Source: Dasypus novemcinctus (lineage: Eukaryota; Chordata; Mammalia; Cingulata; Dasypodidae). From it: 64,000 nucleotides of DNA. Positions 12,450 to 22,317 of this stretch are shown piece by piece. Under the pieces are notes generated by a model. That model saw nothing but the letters and a program-made list of their open reading frames with translations. It did no database searches and had not been told where the DNA came from. How positions within the stretch are numbered: position 1 is the first letter of the stretch; each line of letters starts with the position of its first letter. The position numbers and the translations under genes were made by a program. The stretch spans positions 57,553,954 through 57,617,953 of the forward strand of contig NC_080695.1 in the NCBI RefSeq assembly GCF_030445035.2. The letters run 5' to 3'.

Positions 12450-13916
12450 GTCAGTTTGTCTGTTCTTTCCCCTCCCTTTGAACATTCCAGGGACCTGGGG
12501 AGGGGAAGCCATTTTGAAGGGTTTGTTTTTCTCTTCTAGCTACCGGATCGGGCCTGTTGAAGTGGAAAATGCCCTTGCCGAGCACCCGGCTGTCCTAGAG
12601 TCCGCTGTGGTCAGCAGCCCGGACCCTGTCAGGGGGGAGGTAATTAGCCCAGCCAAGCATCTGTTCTCCTAGTCTCAAACCTTTGAGCACCCAACAGAGT
12701 AAGCAGGAAGGTCCAGATTCCCCCACATCTCACCCCCATCCAGGTCCCTCAAGGTCTGAATGCCACCACAGGCTCATGCATATGAGGACCTGTGAGGTAC
12801 CGTAATGCTTACCTTTGGGTAAAGCATTGCCCTCATGTCTTGAGAGATGTAAATACTCTCTAAAAGGCTAGACAGTGGCTGCATTTTTCCCAATTGCCTG
12901 TCCAATCCCATGCCTAGTTACCTTCCTCCTCAGGAAAACCTGGAAATAATTTGCCCTATGGAGTTAGTGAAGCTTTTCTCTGCATTTTAAGAGAAGCAAT
13001 TTGGCTCCTAAAGTCATTTCAGGTCTGAAGAATAGTTTGGGAAATAGTTAAGGGTCTGAAATCAGTCCACAAAAGCTAATGCTCCCAATAATAAATCCTG
13101 GAAAGGCAGGCAACAGAAAAATTGGTGGTGTCCATTTTGCTGACTTCCCCCAAAGAACCATAGATATAAGCTGGTAAGATGTGAGCTGGTGAGATGTTGG
13201 GCTGGTAAATGTGAGTCCTTATTCACAAGGTTAGATTAAGGAAAAAAGGTTTGTTATACAAGCCTGGATCCTTTTCCTTTTCTTTTATTATTTTTTCCTG
13301 GCAGGTTGTAAAGGCATTTATAGTCCTTTCTCCAACCTTCTTATCTCATGATCCAGAGGAACTAACCCGGGAACTCCAGGAGCATGTGAAAAGGGTGACT
13401 GCTCCGTATAAGTACCCAAGGAAGGTAAATGTCTGGGGGTTCTAGGAAAAGCTGAGCTAGAAAATCACATCCAGGCACCTACTCAGGGCCAGGCCCTGTG
13501 CCAGGCTCTGGGGAAGACAGAGATACATATAACACAATCCCGGCAGCTGCTTCAGCCCTTTCTCACTCTTTCTTCACCGGACCCTCCCCAAAGCACATTT
13601 TATTCTTATTCTCAGTGATATATGAACAACATTGAGGTGTTGAAACACTCTCAAAAAGATCAGGTGCTCCAGGCTCTACTTGTTTTGACTGATGCCAGTT
13701 GGAGAAAACCATGAGTGATGGAGTCTTTCCAATGAAGTGGAAGAGGGTAATGATTCTTCCAAAATAAGTCTTTCTGAGAAATGTTGGTTTCAGGGTTTTA
13801 TTTATTTTGTTTTGTTTTGTTTTTGTCACCAGGTGGCCTTTGTTTCAGAACTTCCAAAGACAGTTTCTGGAAAGATTCAAAGGAGTAAATTGAGAAACCA
13901 AGAGTGGGGGAGATGA
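12322..13916 (+). CDS. ACSM5: ACSM5-like acyl-CoA synthetase, last four exons (one with in-frame TGA)
   Basis: This is the C-terminal part of a mitochondrial medium-chain acyl-CoA synthetase (ATP-dependent fatty acid to acyl-CoA; ANL adenylating family). Four exons (12322-12449, 12540-12639, 13305-13424, 13833-13916) have correct AG/GT borders and matching phases. Visible motifs are the A8 hinge ([17 protein letters not shown]) and the A10 segment [10 protein letters not shown] with the catalytic lysine. The ending LRNQEWGR then stop is closest, from memory, to ACSM5 rather than ACSM1, 2, 3 or 4. A TGA at 12352-12354 interrupts the first of these exons, at a position I recall as glutamine in human. 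Earlier exons lie left of the window or are lost. This may be a recently disabled gene or an assembly error. Confidence 0.85.
12540..12639 (+). CDS. ACSM5: ACSM5-like exon, hinge and C-terminal domain start
   Basis: A 90-bp intron precedes it (acceptor cttctag, donor GAG|gtaatt). The split serine codon AG|C joins in phase. It encodes [18 protein letters not shown] then [14 protein letters not shown], a highly conserved ACSM block. Confidence 0.9.
13305..13424 (+). CDS. ACSM5: ACSM5-like exon, C-terminal domain
   Basis: It has exactly 40 codons between acceptor ttcctggcag and donor AAG|gtaaat. It encodes [10 protein letters not shown]..., then [20 protein letters not shown], the usual ACSM penultimate exon. 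It is open and in phase. Confidence 0.9.
13833..13916 (+). CDS. ACSM5: ACSM5-like terminal coding exon
   Basis: Acceptor ttttgtcaccag. It has 27 codons and a TGA at 13914-13916. It holds the A10 catalytic lysine in [14 protein letters not shown]. The short C-terminus with no extension argues against ACSM2, which ends about a dozen residues further on. Confidence 0.9.
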   Translation: MAFVSELPKTVSGKIQRSKLRNQEWGR

Positions 13917-14099
13917 GGTGCAGCCACAGAAAGGCCCCATAGGCCTCTGAGGGTTCCAAGAGGAATGGGCAGGCCAGCTCCTGCTTGGAGCATCAGCCTC
14001 TCAACCTGTGGACATCAGAGGCTTTCAGCTTCCAAATGGGCATCATCAGAATCATTGGACAGCCCTGGGTATGAGCAGGAGATCATTCACCCAGCGTTC
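13917..14099 (+). other. Presumed start of the ACSM5 3'UTR
   Basis: Non-repetitive, moderately GC-rich sequence follows the ACSM stop. No poly(A) signal is evident before the SINE at 14100. Confidence 0.4.
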
Positions 14100-14184
14100 A
14101 TGGCCACTGCCCAGGCTAGTAAATGAATACATGCTTCACATGTATGAGGTCCTGGGTTCAATCCCTGGTACTTCCTAAAAAACT
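14100..14184 (+). mobile_element. DAS monomer SINE, 5' degraded
   Basis: The sequence 'catgcttcacatgtatgaggtcctgggttcaatccctggtacttcctaaaaaa' is the 3' two-thirds of the tRNA-like monomer, including the B box GGTTCAATCCC. Confidence 0.8.
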
Positions 14185-14261
14185 GATGAAATAATATTAT
14201 TATAATTATACTACTGACTACAGTGCATACTTTATATTAGGGTTCACAATTTGTGTTGTAC

Positions 14262-15015
14262 AGTCTGATGAATTTTTTAGTTTTAATTTTAGTTAACATA
14301 TATACAACCTAAAATTTTCCCTTTACCACTTTCAAATATACAATTCAGTGGTGTTAATTACATTCATAATGTTGGATTACCATCACCACCACCCATTACC
14401 AAAGCTTTTCCATTACTCCGAAAAGGAACTCTGTACCAATTAAGCATTAACTCCCCATTCCCTACCAGCACTCCAGCTCCTGGTAAGCTATATTCTAGTT
14501 TCTGACTCTATGAATTTGCTTATTCTAATTATTTCATTTCAGTGAGATCATGCAGTATTTGTCCATTTATGTCTGGCCTATTTCACCTATGATGTCTTCA
14601 AGGTTTACCTATGTTGTCACATGTTTTAGAACTTTGTTCCTTTATACAAATGAATAATATTCTATTGCATATATATACTACATTTTCTTTATTAGGGCAT
14701 CAGTTAATGAATACTTGGGTTGCTTTCCTCTTTTGGCAACTGTAAATAATGCTGCTATTAACCTCAGTGTGCAAATATCTTTTCAAGTCCCTGCTTTCAA
14801 TTCTTTTGGGTATGCCCAGAAGTGAAATTGCTGGGTCATGTGGTAGTTTCATATTTAACTTTTCTGAACTGTTTTCTACAGCTTCACAGTTTTACATACC
14901 CACCAACAATGAACAAATATTTCTATTTCTCCACATCCTCTCTAACACTTATTTTCCATTTTTTAAATGGTTGCCATTCTGGTGAGTATAAAATGGTATC
15001 TCCTTGAGGATTTTT
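14262..15015 (-). mobile_element. L1 3'-end fragment, 5' truncated
   Basis: It parallels 1380-2060: the same 'caattcagtggtgttaattacattcataatgttg', 'tgtctggcctatttcac' and 'ggtgagtataaaatggtatctc' landmarks appear in the same order. It covers the antisense L1 3'UTR and ORF2 C-terminus and stops at a T-run near 15010. Confidence 0.8.
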
Positions 15016-15034
15016 TTTTTTTTTTACAGCTTGA

Positions 15035-15175
15035 GTATTTTATTTTTAAAGCAGTTTTATTGCTATATAGTCACATACAATACAATCTATCCAAAGTGTA
15101 CAATCAGTGGCTTTTAGCATAATCACAGTGTTGTGCCTTCATCACCACAGAAAACTGTAGAACAATTTCATTACT
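15035..15175 (-). repeat. Short L1 3'UTR fragment
   Basis: The stretch 'gctatatagtcacatacaatacaatctatccaaagtgtacaatcagtggc...gaacaatttcattact' matches the 3'UTR seen at about 41560-41650 in L1-A. Only the terminal ~140 bp is present. Confidence 0.65.
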
Positions 15176-15194
15176 ATTTAAATAGTAATGAAAT
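15165..15194. repeat. Perfect 30-bp palindrome
   Basis: The arms ATTTCATTACTATTT (15165-15179) and its exact reverse complement (15180-15194) abut without a loop. It lies exactly where the L1 fragment ends. Confidence 0.9.
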
Positions 15195-15435
15195 AGGCTA
15201 TAGGTATAGGCTTTGTCTCTCAGGATTATAGGCATCTGATTATCTTTCATAGGGATTTAATGGCAGGAGGCTGAGTGTTACTGCTGTTCTTTGGTTCAAC
15301 CTGTTCTAGGTCTTTAGGACTGTCCCTGTTAGTTGTTCAATTCCAGGTCCTGGACCCCAGTAATGGGTTGCAGACCCGCTTCCTAGGGCCTTGGGGAGAG
15401 AGACTGCCAAGGCAGGAAAAAACCTCACTTACTTT
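15195..15435. other. Unassigned sequence
   Basis: I see no open frame of note, RNA gene or familiar repeat here. The tone resembles an L1 5'UTR or LTR, but I cannot place it. Confidence 0.3.
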
Positions 15436-15861
15436 TATTTTTTTTTTAAGATTTATTTTTTATTTATTTCCCCCTCCTCCTTACCCCCCCCCCCCCATTG
15501 TCTGCTCTCTGTGTCCATTCGCTGTGTATTCTTCTGCGTCCACTTGCCTTACTGGTGGCACTAGGAAATTACATCTTTTTTTGTTGTTGTTGTGTCATCT
15601 TGCTGCATAAGCTCTCCCTGTGTGCAGCGTCACTCCTGGGTGGCTGCACTTTTCACATGGGGCAGCTCTCCCTGTGGGCACACCCCTTGCGTATGAGGCA
15701 CCCCTATGCAGGGACACCCCTGTGTGGCACAGCACTCCTTGTGCACCGCAGTACTGCACATGGGTCAGCTCACAGCACGGGTCAGGAGGCCTTAGGGATC
15801 CAACCCTGGACCCTCCATATGGTAGATGGTCTCTATCAGTTGAGCCATGTCTGCTTCCCCT
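15436..15861 (-). mobile_element. DAS long-form SINE, older copy
   Basis: The minus strand shows the full long form: 'agcagacatggctcaactgatagaga', a B-box region, the ggagctgaccc body and a C/G-run before the A-rich tail. It keeps the segment 'gctgcacacagggagagctt...gatgacacaac' seen in the 29 kb and 42 kb copies but missing from the 6.4 kb copy. It is more diverged, with no clear TSD. Confidence 0.85.
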
Positions 15862-16575
15862 TTAAGTACTTTTAACTTCCTCCCATGCACTTCCTTGGTT
15901 GGCCAGCAGATGGCGCTCTTCAACAACCCTCTCAGTTCAAAGCCTGGTCAGAGCATGTTCTTTGAACACGGACCAGATCAATGTGATAAAGGATTCTACC
16001 TGACGCCTAAGAGCCTTGCAATTCAAATTTTCACAGAGGCAGCTCTCCAACCGTTGCTTGCAGCCCCATCTCTTCCTGGATTGGAAATAATTCTACTCCT
16101 TTCTGCATCCTCAACAACCAGTCCTGGTCAGTGGGAGAGTGCTTGAGGAGGCTAGATTTCTGTAGTTCTGTGTGGGCTCCCAGGGCAAAAGTGGTGCAAC
16201 CCTTGCCAACCTGGAAGGGCTTGTGGGACACAGCAGACCAAATTTATACATCAAAAGCTGTCAGCCTCAGACTTCTTGTCCTGTTTCCTGGGAAGGTGGA
16301 TTCCTGCAGCCCCCTTTGTTTGCAGCCCCCAGCCTGAGACTGGAGAACTCAAAATTGTCTATAGGGTGGGGGAAGGCACCAGCAGCTACAGCTGCTTTAA
16401 CTCCCAGTTTTCTTTTGCTTCGTGCCTCTCTCTTCTGAGCAATGTCCAGCCTTCCCCTGGTATCCTAAACCCTAGAACACTTTTCCAGGCCATTTCTCCC
16501 TGCCTTCTAGCTATTTTTCTGGTCTGCTATGTCTTTCTAGTCTGCTATTTTCTTGGAAGTCATATCATTATTATT
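15862..16575. other. Unassigned GC-moderate sequence
   Basis: There is no in-frame homology I recognise. Open frames on both strands (up to 164 codons at 16276-16770) run into the neighbouring SINE and look accidental. It may be the remains of an L1 5'UTR. Confidence 0.3.
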
Positions 16576-16786
16576 ATTGTTTTGAGGTATCAGGAGCCAG
16601 GGATTAAATCTAGGACCTTGTATGTGGGAAGCCAGCACCAACCACTGAGCCACATTGGCTTCCCTGAGTTGATTTTTTCATTTGTTTTGCTTGTTGTTTG
16701 TTTTTTTCAGGAGGCACTAGGAACTGAACCTGGGACCTTCCAGGTGGGAGGCGGGTGCTCGATGGCTTGAGCCACATCTGATCCCT
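16576..16786 (-). mobile_element. DAS dimer SINE
   Basis: Two tRNA-like units lie on the minus strand, separated by a T-rich (A-rich in sense) linker around 16670-16710. They have the same architecture as 4513-4736. Confidence 0.8.
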
Positions 16787-16789
16787 ATT

Positions 16790-18168
16790 TTATTTTTTAT
16801 TTTTATTTTATTTTTTAAATTTTATTTTATTTATTCATATTTTTAAAAAATATTACATTCAAAAAATATGAGGTCCCCATTCACCCCCACTGCCCCCACC
16901 CCACCACTCCCCCCACAGTAACACTCTCCCCTATCATCATGACACATCCATTGCATCTGGTGAGTACATCTCTGGGCATCGCTGCACCCCATGGCCTGTG
17001 GTCCACACCATAGCCCATACTCTCCCACGTTCCATCCAGTGGGCCATGGGAGGACATACAATGTCCGGCAATTGTCTCTGCAGCACCATTCAGGACATCT
17101 CCAAGTCCCGAAAATGCCTTCACATCTCATCTCTTCCTCCCATTCCCCACACCCAGCAGCCACCATGGCCACTTTTTCCACACCAACGCCACATTTTCTC
17201 GATTATTAACCACAATAGTTCATGAATAGAATATCATTAAGTCCACTCTAATCCTTACTGTATTCCTCCTTCCTGTGGACCTTGGCTTGGTTGTGTCCAT
17301 TGCACATCTATGTCAAGAGGGGGCTTAGATTCCACATGGATACTGGATGCAATCCTCCTGCTTTCAGTTGTAGGCACTCTAGGCTCCATGGTGTGATTGT
17401 TGACATTCTTCAATTCCATGTAAGCTGAGTGGGGTAAGTCCAATAAATCAGAGTGTAGGAGTTAAAATCTGTTGAGGCTCAGGGCCTGGCTATCATATTG
17501 TCAGTCCAGAGATTCAAATCCCCTAGATATATCTTAAACCCCAGCACCAACTACAATTCCAGTAAAGTAGCATGAAAGCTTGTGAAAAGAGATCCCATCT
17601 GAGTCCAGCTCCATCATGCAGAAACACCAGCTCCAAAGTGGGGCCAACTGACATGGCCATGAATTCCATCTGCCATGACCATAGAACCTGTGGGTCTCTT
17701 TAGCCCTTAAAAGGACCAATACCTGGGGTTGTATCTACTTTATCTGTTTCTGAGACTCTGCTCAGGTGTGCATAAGGGCAACCCTTCTGACAATTTCCAG
17801 ACTCTTTTTTAGAGACTCATAGCCATATAAACTCATTTGTCCTTTCCATTTCCCCCTTGATTTAGGTCAAACAGCATTTTTAACTCCTGTTTTTATATGT
17901 AGACAAGGATATTCTGCTGGTCCGCATTGAACCTTTAATTCAAGGTCATTTTCTAGTTATGTCATCAGCTGGTACTTGGTAGTGATCCCTCGGTGCCAGG
18001 GAGGCTCATCCCCGGGTGTCATGTCCCATGCTGGGGGGAAGGCATTGCATTTACATGCTGAGTTTGGCTTCGAGACTGGCCACATTTGAGTAACACGGAG
18101 GCTGTCAGGAGGGAACTCTTAGGCACAGTGCTACTCTAGGCCTTGTTCTTATTTCAGGTGTATAGGCT
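16790..18168 (-). mobile_element. L1 3'UTR insertion, 5' truncated
   Basis: The left edge is the T-rich antisense tail (16795-16855). The body matches the 3'UTR of L1-C (47603-50378) and L1-F (61450-64000) nearly collinearly: 'catcatgacacatccattgcatctgg', 'gatactggatgcaatcctcctgctttcagttg', 'gtgccagggaggctcatcccc'. It stops near 18168, where the other copies continue. It contains about 73 bp (about 17201-17273) absent from those two. Confidence 0.85.
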
Positions 18169-18665
18169 TTTTTAATCTTCAAATTTTTCTGCCATAAGAC
18201 AGGAATGCATGATAGAAATGGCTCAACATCTTCACATTAAACACTTAGATTCATTTTCATTCGCAAGTTTTTCTAAAAATAACTAGCAATTTCATAATCC
18301 CACCCATGTCCAACATTATCACAGATTTAATTGACTATTAAACAGTAGTTGCCAGCAGCAAAGACCTGGGATACTTTCTGTGGGATACTTTCAAATCTAC
18401 CACCCAAGAGTATCATGATTACAAATCTCATTGTACCTGGCGACCCCCAAGGTGACTGATGTCCTCAAAATAAGCTCCCTGCTTACCATGGAGATCTGTA
18501 TCCCAGTACTTAAAGAAATGCTTTTCCTCTCCTAGAACTACCTGGGGTATTTTTCTTGCAGGGAATAGCACATGCAGATCTGATTATTTAAATCATCACT
18601 GCTAAGAGGCAAATTAGATACCTGATAATAGTGCTCTCTGTTAACTATGTACAAAACATACTTTG
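18169..18665 (-). other. Unassigned; possibly far 3'UTR of the EML4 retrocopy
   Basis: AT-rich, non-coding sequence is interrupted only by mobile elements between here and the EML4 stop at 22318. It could be the long 3'UTR of the same retrotransposed mRNA, but I cannot see a terminal poly(T) that would prove it. Confidence 0.3.
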
Positions 18666-18676
18666 AAAAACATGGG

Positions 18677-19578
18677 ATGGCAATGCCCACTCCACCTCTA
18701 AATTGAGAGGGCGTAGACCCCACATGGCTGATGGATGGGATTCTCCTGCTTACAGTTGTAGACCCTCTTGGTTCCTTGGTGTGGTAGCTGACCATTCTCA
18801 CCTCCTTGTTTGCTGATCTGGGTAATTCCAATGAACTGGAGAGTAGGCATTGCAATTCTGCTGAGGCTCAGGGCCCAGCTGGCATATGGACGGTCCAGAG
18901 ATTCAAGTCTTCGGGGCATACACCAACTCTAGCACCAACCACAGGTTCAGTAAAAGTGACAGAAGAAGCATGTGTAGAGAAGTCACATCTGAGTCCAACT
19001 CCTTCACACTCAGGAGCACAAATTCCAATGTAGGGCCAACTGGCAAGGCACCAAACCCCAGAGCCATCTGCCATGACCATAGGACCTGGGTGTCCATTCC
19101 CAGGGTCCTCAGGCTGGAGGAAAAAAATATGGACTAGAGTGGACTTACTGATATTTTATTATAGAATTATTGTGACTCTAGCAATGGAAGAAACTGTATC
19201 ATTGATGTGGAGACAGTGGCCACAGGAGCTGCTGAAGACAGAAAGAGGGATAAAGAGGTGTGACATGGGGGCATTTTTGAGACTTGGAGTTGTCCTGAAT
19301 GATATTGCAGGGACAGATGCAGGACATTATATATCCTGCAATAATCCAATGAATGGACTGGGAGGGAGTGTAAACTACAATGTAAACTATAATCCATGCT
19401 GTATAGCAGTGCTCCAAAATGTACTTATCAAATGCAATGAATGTACCACACTAATGAAAGAAGTTGTTGATATGGGAGCAGTGGGGGTTGTGTGGAATGG
19501 GGTATATGGGAACCTCTTATATTTTTTAATGTAACATTTTGTGTGATTTACGTATCTTTTAAAAAAAGATAATTAAAA
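18677..19578 (+). mobile_element. L1 3'-end insertion with 5' inversion (twin priming)
   Basis: The right half (about 19127-19578) is the terminal L1 3'UTR in plus orientation with an A-rich tail. The left half (18677-19119) is the immediately upstream part of the same 3'UTR, inverted. Compared with the plus copy at 38130-39000 the two halves meet at the same point (around 38566). An 11-bp TSD (AAAAACATGGG) lies at 18666-18676 and 19579-19589. About seven A's sit at the inversion junction. Confidence 0.85.
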
Positions 19579-19589
19579 AAAAACATGGG

Positions 19590-20385
19590 TTGCTTGAAAT
19601 CTATATCCAAGAGAACTACTTTGAGGTGGTTTTTTTAAATTAGTTGTACACAAAAGAGATATACACTGACATATATCTATACACGGAGATATACACTGAG
19701 TATTTTCAATGTTGTGCATATCTTCATTTCTAGAGCTACAAAGACAAAGTGTCGACACTCACACCTTCACACACAACCCACACCCTACACACAGAGTGTG
19801 AATATAAATGCTGTAAGTGGCCTTGGCTGTTCACTGGAGTTTTTTTATTACCAAGTGATGATGAAATATCTGATTTGCATTAGTCCTGAGAAGATGCTAG
19901 AAGGAAATGATGGTTCTGAAGCTCTTTGGAGTGGCACAGTCATGTAAAATGCTTGCATACTTACACTTAAGACTTCTGAACACATCCAAAGTTTCTTAAC
20001 TTGAGCCCGCCCAAAAAAGTCAAAACAAAGCAGCAAGTTTAAAAATAAATTAAAACAAAAAGTTTTTTATAATCAAAGTATAAACAAATAGTTAGGAAAT
20101 GCATATTTACCAGTAATTATTTTTAAAGACTGAAACGTGTACTTAAGGAAAATGCAATTGTCTGACAAAACTTTAAAGAGCAACTTCCCAATGCTTACAT
20201 ATGCACTGACCTAAAGAGCAGTGGGTAGCCTTATTAGAATTGCATGGCTTATAGCAACTCTAGCAGAGAAAAATTACCATATAAGCAAGTCTGTTAAGTG
20301 TGCAATTTATAAAAAAATTACTGTCACTGTTATTCACACTTCTGTAAAAAAGAATTGCACTTTGTTGAGTATCTTATCCTTTCAT
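19590..20385 (-). other. Unassigned AT-rich sequence; candidate EML4 retrocopy 3'UTR
   Basis: No repeat or coding region is recognised. With the mobile elements removed it is contiguous with 18169-18665 and 21103-22317, all on the 3' side of the EML4 retrocopy. Confidence 0.3.
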
Positions 20386-20401
20386 AAAATTAAACTGTAT
20401 A

Positions 20402-21086
20402 TCACATCTTTTACTATACACTTAATTGTTTATGTATGTTCATATATAAATGATATAAATATAATAATAATAGGGTTGGGGGAAACAGACTTGGCCTAGT
20501 GGTTAGGGCATCTGTCTACCACATGGGAGGTCCGTGGTTCAAACCCTGGGCCTCCTTGACCCGTGTGCAGCTGGCCCATGTGCAGTGCTGATGCGTGCAA
20601 GGAGTGCCCTGCCATGCAGGGCTATTCCCCGCGTAGGGGAGCCCCATGTGCAAGGACTGCGCCCCGTAAGGAGAGATGCCCAGCGTGAAAGAAAGTGCAG
20701 CCTGCCCAGGAATGGTGCCGCACACACTTCCCGTGCAACTGACGACAACAGAAGCGGACAAAGAAACAAGACGCAGCAAATAGACACCGAGAACAGACAA
20801 CTGGGGAAGGGGGGGGGGGGGCGGAATTAAATAAATAAATAAATCTTAAAAATAATAATAATAATAATAAGGAAAATACTTTGGTTAGTAGTAATATTTT
20901 GACAATGCTCTTTAACCACTAGTTAAAAAGGTTTAACAACAATGCAAGTTATTGGTGGTAGGGCGAGTTATGAGAGTCCTGTATGATTTTATATATGTTT
21001 GTTTTGTAAGTTCACAGCTATTATAATACACTTATTGTTTATGTATGTTTATGTATGAGTGATATACTTCAATAAATTAATTTTTA
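20402..21086 (+). mobile_element. L1 3'-end fragment, 5' truncated, carrying a SINE
   Basis: The pieces 20402-20472 and about 20871-21086 are collinear with the reverse complement of 5358-5620 (L1-D 3' end), ending 'gatatacttcaataaattaa'. A perfect 16-bp TSD (AAAATTAAACTGTATA) lies at 20386-20401 and 21087-21102. A DAS SINE later landed inside. Confidence 0.85.
20473..20870 (+). mobile_element. DAS long-form SINE, full length, plus strand
   Basis: The A box TGGCCTAGTGG is at 20492-20502 and the B box GGTTCAAACCC at 20536-20546, as in a tRNA-derived pol III promoter. The body runs to a G-run (20812-20821), then 'aattaaataaataaataaatc' and an AAT-repeat tail. It is inserted in the L1 fragment, so it is younger than that fragment. 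It lacks the 'gagagctgacacaacaa' segment seen in some other copies. Confidence 0.95.
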
Positions 21087-21102
21087 AAAATTAAACTGTA
21101 TA

Positions 21103-21914
21103 AAAATTATAACTAAACCAATTTCAAGCAATGGTACAGTCACATGTTTACTGTATATTCATATTTCATCTATTATTGAGGAAACAATTATGATGAAAGG
21201 CTAAGCTAAAAGTAGCCAGGCTATTATTACAGTTTAGTTTTATAGGAATATGGTTTCTTTCCTTTCCATTCATTCAAAGGCCAAACATTCAAAAATGCCT
21301 AGGCTAGTAAAGGAGCCCTTGGTGGAATCCATTGCTTCTGAGTATCAGTGGTTTAATATACATTCAAAGCTCTTTAACAAATGAATGCTTTCTTCATTTT
21401 AGGACAACATTTTGCACACAAGATGTTAAGGAACTCTTCCTCACTACACCTTTAGAAAAGGCAGCACCTACAGATTAGACTAACAAGCACATCCAGATAC
21501 TGGTAGTGTAAGAAAATGGCATTATTATTCAAGAAGGCAACATTATTGCACATGGCATTACTAAAGCTTTTCTTAATTAAAACATGTTCATTAGACATTT
21601 GGAGTGGGAGGATATCTCAATAAGCACTTTTTCCCCCTAATTTTGTTTTCTGTATAGGGGGAATAAAAGTAGCACAGTAGATGAGTAACAGTGTTTGTGA
21701 TACATCTGGTTGTTCTTGAAGAACACACGTTCAGATAACAAGGAGAGTAAATTAAAATCAGTACAGTTTTCTCTGCCTACAGGGCCCACACCAAATCTTG
21801 GTGTGTATTTCCATCTTTCTCTTCCATTTCCGAGCAAGCTCTGTTCTTCCCCCCATTTCCCAAAGAAATTCTTTTTACTGACCTAACTAAAAAAAAAAAA
21901 AAATCAATACAACT
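21103..21914 (-). other. Unassigned; candidate EML4 retrocopy 3'UTR
   Basis: AT-rich non-coding sequence with no recognised repeat until the SINE at 21915. Confidence 0.3.
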
Positions 21915-22003
21915 GGGGAGCAGATGTAGATCAAACAGTTGAGTACCTGCTTTCCATACAGAACGTCTGGGATTCAGTGCCCAGAGCCTCCTAAAGAAAA
22001 AAA
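21915..22003 (+). mobile_element. DAS monomer SINE
   Basis: The body 'ggggagcagatgtagatcaaacagttgagtacctgctt...gcctcctaaagaaaaa' is a complete tRNA-like monomer. A 14-bp TSD with one mismatch, AAATCAATACAACT (21901-21914) and AAATCAGTACAACT (22004-22017), flanks it. Confidence 0.9.
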
Positions 22004-22317
22004 AAATCAGTACAACTGCTGTTTTTCTTTCCAGTATTTACATTACACTACTTAAACAGTAATTTCTGAGACATAATTAATGTTTCATTCTTTCCCTACT
22101 ATTAAGTTTGGTTAAATTTCAATGTATACCAAACTGAACTTTTAGGTCAACTGCATTTGAGAGAGTGAAGGTAAGACTACTGAAGAAAACAGATTACCTG
22201 GTGACCCAAATCTCCATCAATGGTGATTCTCCATCACTTCTCATCCTCTTATCTGAACTCTATCACAAAATAACATGAGGTTGAAGGAGTAAAGAGCGTC
22301 CCACTGAAGTTCTGGTG

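Noticed and set aside
16276..16770. 164-codon plus-strand frame
   Set aside because: Half of it is the DAS dimer SINE and the rest has no recognisable domain or supporting context.
19073..19534. 153-codon plus-strand frame
   Set aside because: It lies across the twin-primed L1 3'UTR junction; its content is UTR sequence and the frame exists only because of the inversion.
20473..20560. tRNA gene
   Set aside because: A and B boxes are present, but the cloverleaf is not maintained and the sequence is the head of a SINE with body and A-rich tail.
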